DNA of 64,000 nucleotides from Locusta migratoria (lineage: Eukaryota > Arthropoda > Insecta > Orthoptera > Acrididae), in contig CM048750.1 in NCBI GenBank assembly GCA_026315105.1, positions 168,420,549 through 168,484,548 on the forward strand, read 5' to 3'. This document shows positions 32,419 through 44,939 of this stretch, piece after piece (positions within the stretch are counted from its first letter, which is position 1; each line of letters starts with the position of its first letter). Both the position numbers and the translations under genes were made by a program. The notes beneath the pieces are model-generated. The model ran no database searches. It had not been told where the DNA came from and saw nothing but the letters and a program-made list of their open reading frames with translations.

Positions 32419-34990
32419 ATCTACATCTATATAGGATACTCTGCAAATCACATTTTAGTGCATGGCAGAGGGTTTATCGAACCATCTTCATACTATTTAT
32501 CTCCCATTCCATTCTAGAATAGAGCGCGGGAAGAAACAACATCTGAATCTCTCTGCTCGAGTTTTGATTTCTCGTATTTTATTCTGATGATCATTTCTAC
32601 CTATGTAAGTGAGAGTCAACAATACATTTTCGCATTCGGAGGAAAATGTAGGCGATTGGAGTAGCCCACGCTGCAGCGATAAGCGCCATTGTTATAATGA
32701 TTCCCATTCCAGATCCTGTATCATTTCCGTACGGACAATACGAAACGAGCTGCCCTTCTTTGGACTCTTTCGATGTCCTCCGTCATACCCAGCTGATAAA
32801 GATCCCACACTGGGCAGAAATACTCCAAAAAATGACGGAAAAGCGTGGTGTATGAAGTTTTGCATCTTTTAAGGTTCTGCCAATAAAACGCAGTCTTTAG
32901 TTCGCCTTTCTCACGATATTATCTACGTGTTCTTTCCAGTTTAAGTTTGAAGTAATAGTAATTCCTAGGTATTTTGTGGAGGTTACGGCCTTCACTTTTG
33001 ATTGATTTATGTTGTGAACAAAGTTTATCGGATTTCTTTCCGTACTCATGTGGACATGCAACTGCCAGTTTTTACACCATAGTGATATCTTATACAGATC
33101 GTTCTGCAGTTGATTTTTATCTCTAGATGATTTTACTAGACGGTAAATGACGGCGTCATCTGCAAACAAACTAAGAGCGCTACTTAGATTTTCTCCCAAA
33201 TCGTTTATGTAAATAAGAAACAGCAGAGGACCAACTACACTACCCTGTGGAACGCCCGATAGCACCTCTGTTTTAGTTGATGCCTTACCATCGATTACTA
33301 CAAACTGTGACCTCCTAACCGGTCGCAAATTTTGGGCGATATACCATAACCACGCAATTTGATTAAAAGCCGTTTGTGAGGTACGGTGTCAAAAGCATTC
33401 TGGAAATCAAGAAATATGGAATCGATTTGCTAACCCTTGGCGATAGCACTTATCACTAATTGTGAGTAAAGAGCTAGTTGTGTTTCGCGTGTACGATATT
33501 TTCCTTATCCGTGTTGACCGTGGGTCAATAGATCATTCTGTTCAAGATAACTCATAATATTTGAATACAGTATAAGATCCAAAACCATGCTGGAAATTGA
33601 CGCCAATGAAATAGGCCTGAAGTGTTGTGGGTTTCTCCTACTGCCTTTCTTGAATATAGGTGTGATCTGTGCATCTTTCCAATATTTTGGTACAGATCCT
33701 TCTATGAGAGAGAGGTTGTATATAGTTGTTAGTAAGGAGCTATCGCTTCAGCATAATCAGATAGAAATGTAATGGGTATACAATCCGGACCAGAAGACTT
33801 GTTCTTATTAAGTGATTTTAGTTGTTGTCCGATGATATCTACTTCTACGTTACTCATTCTGGCCTCTCTTTGTAATTCGAAATCTGGAATATTGGTTTCG
33901 TTTTCTTTGGAGAATGAGTTTCTAAAAGCTATGTTTAGTAACTCTGCTTTAGTAGCGCTATCATCAGCAGGATCGCCATTACTATCACGTAGTGAGGGTA
34001 TTGTTTGTGGTTTGCCCCTAGTATATTTAACATATGACCAAAATCTCTTTGGGTTTTCAGTCAAATTTCGAGAAAGAGTTTCGTTGTGATAAGTATTGTA
34101 GGCATCTCGTATTGAAGTCCTCGCTAAATTTTGAGCCTCTGTGTAGGATCGCCAGTCCTAAGGATTTTGTATTCATCTAAATTTAGCATGCTTTTTCCTC
34201 TGTTTTGCATCAGTGTCCTAACCTGTTTTGTGTACCAAGGGGGATCACCTCCTTCTTTTATTAATTTATTTGGTATAAAACTGTCAGTTGCTATAGATCT
34301 TTGAATTTCAGCCACATCTGGTCTACACTTACGTTTAGTGTTAGAAACGAGTGCAAGCTGTCTTTCGAGAAGCAATTTAGTTTATTTCTCTCTGCTTTCA
34401 TGAACAAATATACTTTTGGTAACATTGAGACTTTCAATATTCAATCTGGCAACGACAGTTCTGTGTTGATTAATACCTGTATCCGTTTTGAAGCTCGTTA
34501 TGAGCTCAGGATTATTTGTTGCTAAGAGATCAAGTGTGTTTTGACATCCATTTACAATTGTAGTTGGCTCATGAACTAATAGTTCAAAGTGATTCTCAGA
34601 CAACGCGTTGAGCACAATTTCACACGATGTCTTATGCATACCTCCTGATTTGAGAATATAAGTTCGCCAACAGATTGAGGATAAATTAAAATCACCGCTT
34701 ACTATTATCGTGTGAGTCGGGTACGTTTTTGCAGTTAGATCTTTTGCAAAAACTTATGCTGAACTTATTTCCGACTTGAGCCAACTTCACTGCCGTCACT
34801 TATGTGTGCATCGGTGCTTTCTATTAACGATTGGAGTTCTGGTACTTTCCCGACACAACTACGACAATTTTCAACTGTTATAACGATAGTTCTTAGATCT
34901 ACATTTCTCCTGTGATCCGCCTGCACCCTTTGAGATTGCCCATTTTGTTTTTGCTCGAGGTCCTCTATCCTAACCGCCCAGTTCAATATT
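32419..34990 (-). mobile_element. LINE, CR1/Jockey-group family B
   Basis: The 3' UTR (32419-32510) is the family B tail (ACTCTGCAAATCACATTTTA and CATGGCAGAGGGTTTATCGA). Upstream on the minus strand are the C-terminal region, the reverse transcriptase and the endonuclease C-terminal half (GDFNL near 34690, then the frame 34382-34639). A 73-codon frame at 34765-34986 has a coiled, charged look and may be ORF1 sequence joined to the endonuclease by a deletion near 34750. The 5' end is uncertain. Confidence 0.85.
32897..34064 (-). pseudogene. Family B reverse transcriptase, frameshifted
   Basis: Frame 33729-34064 covers the region before the RT fingers (FWSYVKYTRGKP, NKSSGPDCIPITFL). Frame 32897-33328 covers VPQGSVVGPLLFLIYINDL, the catalytic FADD at residues 55-58 and the downstream TKYLGITITSNLNWKEHV. 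Between them sequence for the palm is present but broken by stops and a frameshift. The catalytic residues in this frame are intact, but the whole is dead. Confidence 0.88.
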
Positions 34991-36099
34991 GCTTCATCAG
35001 GTGTAATATCTTCATTTAGTAATGTACATTAAAATATTGATCTATCAATAACATTTTTCTCAAAAACTTGTAGAAAGTGAAATGACGTCCTGGAAATTAA
35101 AGGAAAAATCATATGAGATAGCATAAGAAATACCTGGTGTAATATTTGGCACAAACGTACAATTTGTCATCTGGAAGATAGCCTGAATCTCACTCTATTG
35201 TTAGGTTCCTACTGAAGAAATTAGAATACCTGCCAGGAAATTATCTCTGGTAATTTTTTGGGGGATCTCAGCTAGGTGGAGCTGAATATTTCTGTTCTCA
35301 TATTTATTGGTCTGTTTAAGTATCAGTTTTACATTCACAGATCAACTCTGTTTTGTTAGAAACATGCTCTTGTGAGAACATTGAAACAGCACATATACAG
35401 ATACCCAAGTAGCCCTGTGTTAATATATCATCTGTGACATTAATTATTCTTAGGTTACGCCAATGTGCAACTAAAAAAGGCAGTTTCAGTATTCCATAGA
35501 CGCATGATATTCATTTATTGTCGAACCTTCAGTGGTTCATATAGATACACATGACCACTTACATTGAGTATGGATAAATACGTCACTGTGGCAGTTTCCT
35601 TAGAAGCTAACACATCGTTTTTATGGCATTTCTAATTACTTGTTACAGTGTGCATTAGTGTTGTTTATGTGTGTCTATGCTCTAGTGCAGCGAAATTATT
35701 GTTCATTCTGTAGAACTAAGAATTATTCCGCCATACAACTACTCATAGTATGTTGCGTGTTTTGTATACACATAGCAATTTCAGGACGTATTTATGTGAT
35801 GTCTAAGTATGTTTGTAAGCGAGGGGTCGGAGGGGATGGGGCGGGGATTGGACGGGTTATATACTCGTATTTCATGAGCTACGAGCTACCTTTCGTAGTG
35901 TGCTGTATGTTTGGCTAATTAATACCTTTTTGATTATAGTAGATAGAGAACAAAGTTACCACATTCAACTACGATATCACTAATAGTTAGGACTCAAATA
36001 GTAGTAAATTTGGAACGGATTATTTAGAAATCCAGTGACTAGTGACCTATTTTTAAACTATAAGAGTAGCGTAGATAAACGTACGACATCAAAACACAC
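34991..36099. other. Unassigned stretch
   Basis: A 92-codon frame at 35640-35918 is rich in Cys, Val and hydrophobic residues but has no family motif. Nothing else recognised. Confidence 0.4.
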
Positions 36100-36108
36100 A
36101 CACACACA

Positions 36109-36156
<48 letters not shown>

Positions 36157-36164
36157 CACACACA

Positions 36165-36220
<56 letters not shown>

Positions 36221-36240
36221 TACACACGTTCTCTCCGTCT
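36100..36240. repeat. Compound (CA)n-(CT)n-(CA)n microsatellite
   Basis: A short CA run, then about 20 CT repeats, then more than 25 CA repeats with few interruptions. Frames across it on both strands are repeat-encoded and not genes. Confidence 0.95.
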
Positions 36241-37121
36241 CTCACACAATCATACACAATCACAAACATAAATATATCCTATGGACATATTGAAATTCTA
36301 AACGTATCCTACTTGCCAGCAGTACATGGAACTGCCTATTATGTACCGTTCAGTGTTGTACTCTCAGTTCATCGTCCGAACTGCTTGTATTTACATTTGA
36401 TGGAAGTCTCCCACATAACAACAATTCTAAAAAAAATGTCATAATGCAGCTGAATTGCCACTTTGCCCGTTGCGGTTGGCCGTTAACGCAGGCTAGCTAA
36501 TGGCAGTTTCTACGGCATACAGATTGGTACATTAATGTCCTGCTAGACTCAATAACATCCGGCCAAAACCGATAAGGGTGGAGGTTAGAAATTTGGTAAG
36601 GGTGTTTGTCGCGCACTTTAAACATAATTTAAAAAATAGTTTTTCGAAATTCAACCGTTAGTGAGGTGAAGTACGTAATTATGTTTTCCCTTGTAATATA
36701 TGGCTCTTAACGTAATTCTCTACTATGACGATTGGTATACAGTTTCTCGATCGTAGTATCAAGTATGTATATATGTATGCATCTGTGTGTATTCCACATC
36801 TCCTCCTAAGCTACTCGATTAATTTCAAACAAACTTGCTAAATAAATTTCGTACTCTCACGCAACAATCGCTGTGAGTTAAAAACTAGCTGCCTTACGAA
36901 GAGAAGATGGTGAGTATGAAAAAGGGAAGTAGCCCACGACACGTGAGTAATCAGATTTGAGAACGAGTGCATTTAGCAACTTATAACAAACTTTACGTAC
37001 AATTTCAAATATCCAAGGAGGTTTTTGTTGCTGAGAATCGGTACAAAGTGATTGAAGAAAAATTTTACTGCTTAGTTATTACATTTACCTTGTTCAATCA
37101 GTAAAACTACAGCATATTTCC
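36241..37121. other. Unassigned stretch
   Basis: No gene recognised. The text near 36790-36880 (CACATCTCCTCCTAAGC, AATTTCAAACAAACTTGC) resembles short dispersed insect repeats, but I cannot name it. Confidence 0.35.
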
Positions 37122-37320
37122 GCCGCGCGGGAGTAGCCTAGCGGTCTGGAACGCCACGTTGCTGATCGCACGGCCTCCCACGTCGGGGGTTCGAGTCCTC
37201 CTTCGGGCATGGATGTATGTGTTGTCCTTAGGTTAGTTTAACTTAGTTTAAGTAGTTTGTAAGACTAGGGACTAATGGCCAACGAAGGAATCCCATAGGA
37301 TTACAAATATTTGAACATTT
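37122..37320 (+). repeat. tRNA-derived SINE, subtype III
   Basis: The head is GCCGCGCGGGAGTAGCCTAG with the B-box GGTTCGAGTCC; the body is changed in its last third. It ends in two copies of TTTGAACATT just before the adjacent LINE 3' end. Confidence 0.9.
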
Positions 37321-37340
37321 TTGAACATTGGCATTTCTCT

Positions 37341-37725
37341 TGTTATTGTTGTTGTGGTCTTCAGTCCGCAGACTGGTTTGATGCAACTCACCACGCTACC
37401 CTGTCCTGTGCAAGCCTCTTCATCTGAGAATGCTTTTTGTATTCGTCTCTTGGTATCCCTCTACGATTTTTACCCACACACTTCCTTCTAAAGCTACGTT
37501 GACGATTCCTGTATGTCTCAGAATTTGTCCCACCAATCTATCCCTTCGCTTAGTCTAGGATATGCCAGAAACTCATTTTCTCCCCAATTCTGTTGAGCAC
37601 CTCCTCATTACTTACGTGATCTACCAATCTAATCCTCATCATTGTCTGTAGCACAACATTTCGAAAGCTTCTATGACCTTTTTGTCTGAAATCCTTATAG
37701 TCCACGTTTCACTCCTATTTCTTCC
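37341..37725 (-). mobile_element. RTE-like LINE 3' fragment
   Basis: The 3' end is read on plus as GTTATTGTTGTTGTGGTCTTCAG, the same as at 42962 and 60244. About 380 bp of C-terminal coding sequence remains, broken. It stops where a different LINE begins. Confidence 0.85.
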
Positions 37726-37744
37726 AGCGATCCTCACTTGAGCA

Positions 37745-39615
37745 TTTTCGTCACACACGCGCATTGGTCGCACCTAGCAGTAACAAACCTAGTTGTTAAA
37801 GTCTTAGCTGCTTTAATGTCTTCCTTTAAACTGAACTACAGCGGGTCTCAAACACTTGAGAAAAACGTGGTCGTATAAGCGTTTTATAAGTGGTGTCTTT
37901 ACAAATGAAATACATTTTCCAAAAAATCTCCCAATAAACCAAAGTCGGCTGTCCGCCTTAAACTGTCCTTACATGTTCGTTCCTTTTCATATCGCTCTGC
38001 AATGTTACTTTTAGATATTTGAACGTCGCGCCTATATCAAGAAGCTCATAACTAATGCTGTATTTGAAAGTTATGGATTATTTTTCCTACTCATCTGCAT
38101 CACCTTACATTTTTCTACATTTAGAGCTAGCTGCCATTCTTCACACCAACAAGAAATTTTGTCTGAGTCATCCTGTACGCTATTACCGGCAATAGCCCCA
38201 AATTACAAGCTACTCTGTCCATCGGATCCTTTATATAGATAGAAAATAATAGAGGTCCCATCACATTCCCCCGTGACACGCCTGACGATACAGTCGTCTC
38301 TGATGAACACTAACCGTCGAGAACAGCGTAATGCATTCTATTGCTTAGCATGTGTTCTAGCCAGTCACCTATTACATATGCTCCTATCTTCGTTAGCAGT
38401 CTGTAGTGTGGCACCACGTCAAACGCCTTTTTGAAATCGAGAAAAACACAATCTGCCTGTTGTACATCATTCATAGCTCGCAAAATGTCATGTGAGAAAA
38501 GGGCCAGCTGAGTTTCACACAAACGATGTTTCCTAAACCCATGCTGATTCATAGGAAGAAGCTTTTCCGTCTCAAGGAAATTTACTACATTTGAACTGAG
38601 AATACGCTCCAAAATTCTACAGGAAACTGATGTCAACGATATCGACCTATAATTATGTGGGTCAATTCTTTTACCTTTCTTATAAACAGGAGTCACCTGC
38701 GCCTTTTACCAATCACTAGGAACTTTGCGCTGAATTAAAGATTCGCGATAAGTAAGGGGCCAATGTCGCAGAATACTCTTCATAAAACCGAACTATTTTT
38801 CCATCCGGACTAGGAGACTTTTTTTGTATTTAGTTCTCCCAGCTACTTCTCTACACAGGAAATACCTATTACTATGTCCTCCATTTGGAAGTTAGTGCGT
38901 TGATAAAACAACGGTACGTTTGTGCTGTCCTCCTGCGTGAAATATTTCTTAAACGTTAACTTTAGAACTTCAGCTTTCCGTTTGCTTTCTATTACTGCCC
39001 CGGAACTGGATAGTCGGCTATTACCCGCTTACCGATTTTACATGAGACCAGAATTTTTTCGGGTTCTCGGAAAGATCTTCCGCTAAGATATGGCTGTGTT
39101 AATTACTGTATGTTTCGCGCATAGATCTTTTTATAGACGCACTGATCTCTACTAACGTTTGCCTGTCATCATTTGCATATTCTATTTTGAACCGGGAGTT
39201 CAACAGTCTTTGCTTTTTCAGTAGCTCTCTTAACATTATTATTATACCACGGTGGTTCTTTTCCATCCTTAATCGCTTTTACGGGCACATATTTCTCTAG
39301 CCATATTTACAATGCATTTAAATTTACTGCTAAATACCTCTACATCCATTGTACCGGAACTAAACGATGTCCATTTTCCAAGTGTGATGTTAACAATTTT
39401 GCTTATCGGCTGTTACTAACAAAAAAAATCGCTCCTAGCCTTCCAGATTGGGTTATTAACTTTGTTCACCATTGACGCTATGACCATATTATGATCACTA
39501 TCTCCTGTCTCTACACTGACATCGTTAATAAGGTCGGGCCTGTTTGAAGCTATAAGGTGTAAAATATTTCCATTGCGTGTGGGCTGTCGGCTTAACTGCT
39601 CAAGACAATTTTCGG
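37745..39615 (-). mobile_element. LINE family C (CR1/Jockey-group), FADD box deleted
   Basis: The minus strand holds the endonuclease end (about 39300-39615), a linker and the reverse transcriptase. Frame 38310-38696 has TPVYKKGKR, NYRSISLTSVSCRILE and FLDFKKAFDVVPH. Comparison with the related copy at 57290-58070 shows that about 45 bp including the FADD codons are missing near 38180-38200. The same text (CGCGCATTGGTCG) occurs at 37762 and 57313, which proves the relationship. Confidence 0.82.
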
Positions 39616-40687
39616 TAACTGTCCAGCCGTTTCAGCGTGAAGAGTATAAATATAAAACGTATAAACCTGTTGTAAGGTACCTTCCGCCACGCACCATTCG
39701 CTGGCTTACGAAAGGTAATCCATCTATTAATCAATGTATAACCTACCTCTGTTTCATATTTCATTCATATCCGTCCAGCCATTTCAGCGTGAAGGCGTGA
39801 GAAACGAATTAACTAATTGCGAAGCACCGTAGGAAGGTAAGCACCATAGGCAGGTAATTTTAGTAAGCCTGTAACCTGCGAGTGCAAGCAATGAGTTGAC
39901 AAAATTTTATCGCAGTCGGATGTACGGTATGGCCCTGCATAAAATACGAGAAATTAGACAAACAAACAAGCATTTGTTTTTATATATTAGATCATTATTA
40001 TTTCTCAAATGTTAGCCTATGCATATTGTCACTGCAGGATCTCATGTAGGCCTAAAAGATATTATTTACAGTTGTAGTAGTTGCTGGGCATGAAAACAGA
40101 CATTAAGAGTACACTGAGCCATATTTCGCTAACAGAGCCGTACATAGCCAACCTAGGGCATGTTCTGATTGTCAATACAGCATAGCCGGTCAACACAGAG
40201 AGGTAATGTGATCGCTCTGTGTACTGGTCAGACCTTCAGACGATAGTTTCTTTTTATTTTCCCTGCAGCCATTTCGCCCTTGTTTCCATGAACTTCAGGA
40301 TGATTTTATTCATAAGGGATTTGACTAGTAGCTCCTGTCACTTCATGAGCATTCAGCCGGAACTTTCTCCAGGATATCTCCATGTACACCTCCTTCTCTT
40401 GTGAAGCTTGACAGGATATTCCCTACTACCGTTCGACAATTATAGCAGGAGTGGTCTTTCTCCTTTCTCTTCGATACTGCCAAGCTCATATCTACCACAA
40501 TCTTTCCTTATATTTCTTCCCCTACAAACGCCTTGAGTTTTCCGTGATATTTCTCACGTCCCTTTACATTCCGAGTTACCTTTTCTATATACTCTACGTC
40601 TTCAGATTCTGCTACTGTTCACCGAATACCCATTTCTCTCTCTCCTGTAAGTTCCGTCCTTAACGAATACAATTCCAGTTTAATGAT
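39616..40687. other. Unassigned stretch with a short direct repeat
   Basis: CCAGCCGTTTCAGCGTGAAG and a one-base variant occur near 39626 and 39776, and GCACCGTAGGAAGGTAAG is followed by GCACCATAGGCAGGTAA. This looks like the 3' end of a dispersed element that I cannot name. No gene recognised. Confidence 0.35.
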
Positions 40688-40902
40688 GCCGCGCGGTGTA
40701 GCCGCAGTTTAAGGATTCATGCGACGGATTGGGCGGTCGTCCCGACGGAGGTTCGAGTCCTCCCTCGGGGATTGACACGAGCGCGCGCGCGCGCGCGCGC
40801 GCGCGTGTGTGTGTTTTGTTCTCAGTAAGTTAGTTAAATAGTTTGTAAGTCCAGGGACTGACGAGCGTAGCATATTAGCTCAAAAGGTTTACAAACATTT
40901 GA
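40688..40902 (+). repeat. tRNA-derived SINE, subtype II, with (GC)n(GT)n expansion
   Basis: The head is GCCGCGCGGTGTAGCC with the B-box GGTTCGAGTCC. The TGTGTGTT part of the body has expanded into about 13 CG repeats and a short GT run (40783-40815). The 3' end ACAAACATTTGAA is present. Confidence 0.88.
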
Positions 40903-41028
40903 AAATTTGAGTTTAACAGTTTTCAGTTGCTTTTCATATCAACCTGTATTCATGTCACCAGTAATCGTAATATTTGTTCCACATCACTTCACTCAGCCTC
41001 AAGTCCTTGCATTTTCATAACCATATCT

Positions 41029-41116
41029 TCAAATGTTTGTGGAGTAAACGTGACGTAATTACAGTGGTCATTGGCCCCTAAACTTAAAAACTGCTTAACC
41101 TGACATGCTGAGGACG

Positions 41117-41158
<42 letters not shown>

Positions 41159-41252
41159 ACATGCCCGAGGGAGGACTCGAACCTTCGTTGTGGAACGGCC
41201 GCGTAGTCGGTAGCAAGGCGCCTTAGAGCGCACGGCTCTTCTCGTGCGGCTA
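41029..41252 (-). repeat. tRNA-derived SINE, subtype II, with (AC)n expansion
   Basis: Minus-strand copy. On plus, CAAATGTTTGTGGAGTAAAC begins the 3' end. CACACACA (41119-41160) sits exactly where the other copy carries its expansion, and GGACTCGAACC is the complemented B-box. It lies about 125 bp from the previous copy, in the opposite orientation. Confidence 0.88.
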
Positions 41253-42961
41253 TCCACTACTGTCTATCAAACTGTCTCTCGCGGTCATCTCTCTGTTCAT
41301 AGAAATCTCCGATAGGGGGACAAGTCCGAAATCTATGGCTGACGGAAAGAAATCTCTCATGATGTTTTTTCGTTTACAGGCCACGTCTCCTGTAGATACA
41401 CGTCATGTGTCTTCAATGTATTGTTTCCTCATGCTGTTGACAGTTCCTGATTCTTCCACATATGGATGGCAGATTCCCACAACAAGGGCGAGAGATAGTT
41501 CTCTGTCCGCTTGCTCCGCACTCTATGGCGTGGTCGTTGGAAGAGCAAGGCTAATTATTCCGGAATTCTTACTGATGAGTTTTACTCAGATTTTAAGCCC
41601 AGGCTGGGTGCTATCCAGCAGTGAGGACATTTAGATTATTAATCAAAGACAGCATCCCTAGACGTCAGGTGTTACTAATTCTGCACTACGTTCGAGATTC
41701 ACAACGGATTACCTTTTCCAACATTTAGCCTGCTAAGGGTAAGAAGGTTATTTTTTTCAAGAGATCACGATACTGAATTCATATTAAGGGTTTATTGTGA
41801 AGCCTGACATTTCAGAAAAGGCAAAAATCAGTCTTACTGTGATTTTTAGAACTTAAAATTATTGTACTTATACAAAATCTTAAAAAGTTCTAGACCACAA
41901 TAAAAATTAAAAATTTAAACATGGTGATTAGTTTCGATGGTTATAACAGATATAATCAAGCCATTAGCTTCCAATAGAGAGGTAAAATGCATTGTTAGAT
42001 GCATGAATAATGACTGACCCGACATTTTAATTGATGCAACTGGAACCAGTTTTTTACCTGCCTACTGGAAGATGGTGGTTTGGAGCTGACTATTATACAC
42101 ACAAGTAAATAGTCGTCATGTCGTCATGTTCTACATTTTCATATTTTTAATGTTTATGGCGCTGTAGGTCTGTGTGAGTAAAAAACAAAAAAAAGGTTTC
42201 ATTAGCTACAATTTCAGTCAATGTGAGTCTCTACACTTTCTTTGATATCACAGATATTAAATTATATGTGTGCTGAACACCTATATGGATATAAATATTT
42301 GAGGTGCCCAAGGTTTTTAGTTAACTAAATTCTAATTCTTATAAGCTAATTATGAAGTGTTTTACTGCTGAAATTATCGAGAACAAATAAAAAATAATAC
42401 AACGATGTTGATGGTAATCTACATGAACTATTACTAAATGTAGTGGATGTACTGGAGACCACGCACTAGAAGTTTTAGTACATTATACTGTCACAATTAA
42501 TGGAGTGTCATTTACAAACAAACGAAAAATTAAAATTAAAAAAAAAAAAAACAATACATTCTGTTCTGCACCATATTGGATACAATCTCTGAACTTTATG
42601 CTGTTTATTCAGTTAAACTTCAGAATTAGGCATGTCGTTTTAATTTATTACTATATTACTAATTAATCACAAGATGTATTGCAGACTGTCAATATATACC
42701 ATTGTATATTCAAAACATTATCATCGTACGACCAAGAGTTTAGTGGGTGTGAAACCGTGAACACTAAGACCACTGATAAACTAGTTCCTTTATTCCTAAA
42801 CGAATCTCAAATTACACAGACTACATTCATTGAGTGTTTGATAACGTACGTTGTTACTTCAGACTAATATTAAACACGGCACTTTCGACCTCCTGTATCT
42901 CAGTTGTGGATAAAGCTAGAAGTCTGAATTTTCGGTTACCAAGAGTATCTACTATAACTAG
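41253..42961. other. Unassigned stretch
   Basis: A 99-codon frame at 41335-41634 has no recognised motif. An A-rich tract lies at 42537-42551. Nothing else recognised. Confidence 0.4.
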
Positions 42962-44868
42962 CTGTTGTTGTTGTTGTGGTCTTCAGTCCGGAGACTGGTT
43001 TGATGCAGCTCTCCTCAATACCCTATCCTGAGCAAGCCTCATCATCTCCACATAAGAACGGCAACCTACATCTGTCTGAATCTGGTTACTGTATCCATCT
43101 CTTGGTCTTCCTCTGCGGTTTTTACCCCACACACTTCCCTCCAACGCTAAATTCACAATTCCTTGATGTCTAAGAATGTGTCCTACCAATCTATCCCTTC
43201 TTTTAGTCAAGGTATGCCAGAAATTCCTTTTCTCCCCAATTCTGTTCAGTACCTCCTCATTAGTTACGCGATCCACCCACCTAATCTTCAGCATTCTTCT
43301 GTAGCACCATATTTCAAAAGCCTCAACCCTCTTCCTGTCCGCACTGTTTATCGTCCATGTCGTACTCCCATACAAGGCAACACTCCATACAAATGCCTCC
43401 AGAAAGGACTTTCTTAGGTTTAAATCAATATTCGATGTTAACAAATTTCTCTTTTTCAAGAACGCTTTTCTACCCATTGCCATTCTGCATTTTATATCCT
43501 CTGTACTGCGACCATCATTTGTTATTTTACTGCCCAAGTAACAAAACTCATCTACCTCCTTTATTGCTTCGTTTCCCAATCTAATTCCTTCAGCATCACC
43601 TGATTTTCTTACACTGCACTCCATTACCCTAGTTTTGCTTTTGTTAATGTTCATCTTATATGCACCTTTCAACACACTGTCCATTCCGTTCAATTGCTCT
43701 TCCAGGTCCTTTGCTGTATCTGACAGAATTACTATGTCGTCGGCAAAACGCAATGTTTTTAATTCTTCACCTTGAACTTTAATTTCTTCACCAAATTTCT
43801 CCTTACTTTCCTTTATAGCTTGCTCAATATACTAATTGAACAACAATGGAGAAAGACTACAACCCTGTCTTACTCCCTTTCCAACCACTGCATCCCTTTC
43901 GTGCCCTTCAACTCTGACAACCGCTGTCTGGTTTTTGTACAAGTTGTAAATAAGCTTACGCTCCCTATATTTTACTCCTGCTTGCTTTAGAGCTAGAAAG
44001 AGTTTATTCCAATCAACATTGTCAAAAGCCTTCTCCAAATCTACAAAAGCTAGAAATGTAGGTTTGCCTTTTCTTAATCTATCTTCTAGGATAAGCCGTA
44101 AAGTGAGTATTGCCTCCCGTGTTCCTACATTTCTCCGGAACCCAAACTGATCTTCCCCGAGGTCGGCTTCTACCAGCTTTTCCATCCTTCTGTATATAAT
44201 TCGCGTTAATACTTTGCAACCATGACATATTAAACTGATGGTTCTGTAGTTTTCACACCTGTCTGCGCCTGCTTTCTTAGGGACGGGGATTATAACATTT
44301 TTATTAAAGTCTGAGGGTATTTCACCTGTCTCATACATCTTACACACCAGATGAAACAATTTTGTCATGGCTGGTTCTCCCAGAGACTTCAGTAGCTCTG
44401 AGGGAATATCATCTACTCCAGGGGCCTTGTTTCGACTTAGGTCTTTCAGGGCTCTGTCAAATTCTTCTCTCAGTACATTATCTCCTATTTCATCTTCATC
44501 TACGGCATCTTCCCTTCCTACAATATTGTCTCGAAGTTCATTTCCTTTGTAGAGCCCCTCTATATACTCTTTCCACCTTCCAGCTTTCCCTTCTTTGCTG
44601 AGAACTGGTTTTCCATCAGTATCCTTGATATTCATAGAGCTGTTTTTCGTATCTCCAAATGTTTCTTTTATTTTCCTGTAGGCTGTATCTATTTTTCCCC
44701 TATTTATACATTCTTCTACATCCTTGCATTTGCCTTCTAGCCACTCCTGCTTAGCCATTTTGCACTTCCTGTCAATCTCATTTCTTAGTCGTCTGTACTC
44801 CATTTTGCCTGTTTCATTTACTGCATTTTTATATTTTCTCCTTTCATGGATTAAATTTAGTATGTCCT

Positions 44869-44870
<2 letters not shown>
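42962..44870 (-). mobile_element. RTE-like LINE, best-preserved copy, 5'-truncated
   Basis: Minus strand. The 3' end has GTTGTTGTTGTTGTGGTCTTC on plus. The frame runs with one stop from 44803 to 42983. The 5' end stops at an (AT)n tract (44871-44935), and the endonuclease is missing. Target duplication could not be checked because of the simple repeat. Confidence 0.92.
42983..44803 (-). pseudogene. RTE-like reverse transcriptase, one TAG stop
   Basis: Two open stretches in the same phase (43832-44803 and 42983-43753) are separated by a stop in the LFN-stop-YIEQ context; the copy at 60244 has Leu there. Motifs: DDIPSELLKSL, VIIPVPKKAG, ENYRTISLICHGCKVL, FGFRRNVGTREAI, FVDLEKAFDNVDW, RQGCSLSPLLFN and the catalytic FADD at residues 3-6 of the downstream stretch. 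Thumb and C-terminal parts follow (NINKSKTRVMECS, WSVALYGSTTWTI, RRDRLVGHILRHQG). Apart from the stop it shows almost no damage, so it is probably the youngest LINE here. Confidence 0.92.

Positions 44871-44935
<65 letters not shown>
44871..44935. repeat. (AT)n microsatellite
   Basis: About 30 uninterrupted AT dinucleotides at the 5' end of the minus-strand RTE-like LINE. Confidence 0.95.

Positions 44936-44939
<4 letters not shown>

Noticed and set aside
36035..36271. Frames on both strands across the CT/CA tract
   Set aside because: They are encoded by the microsatellite (Leu-Ser, Thr-His, Cys-Val repeats).
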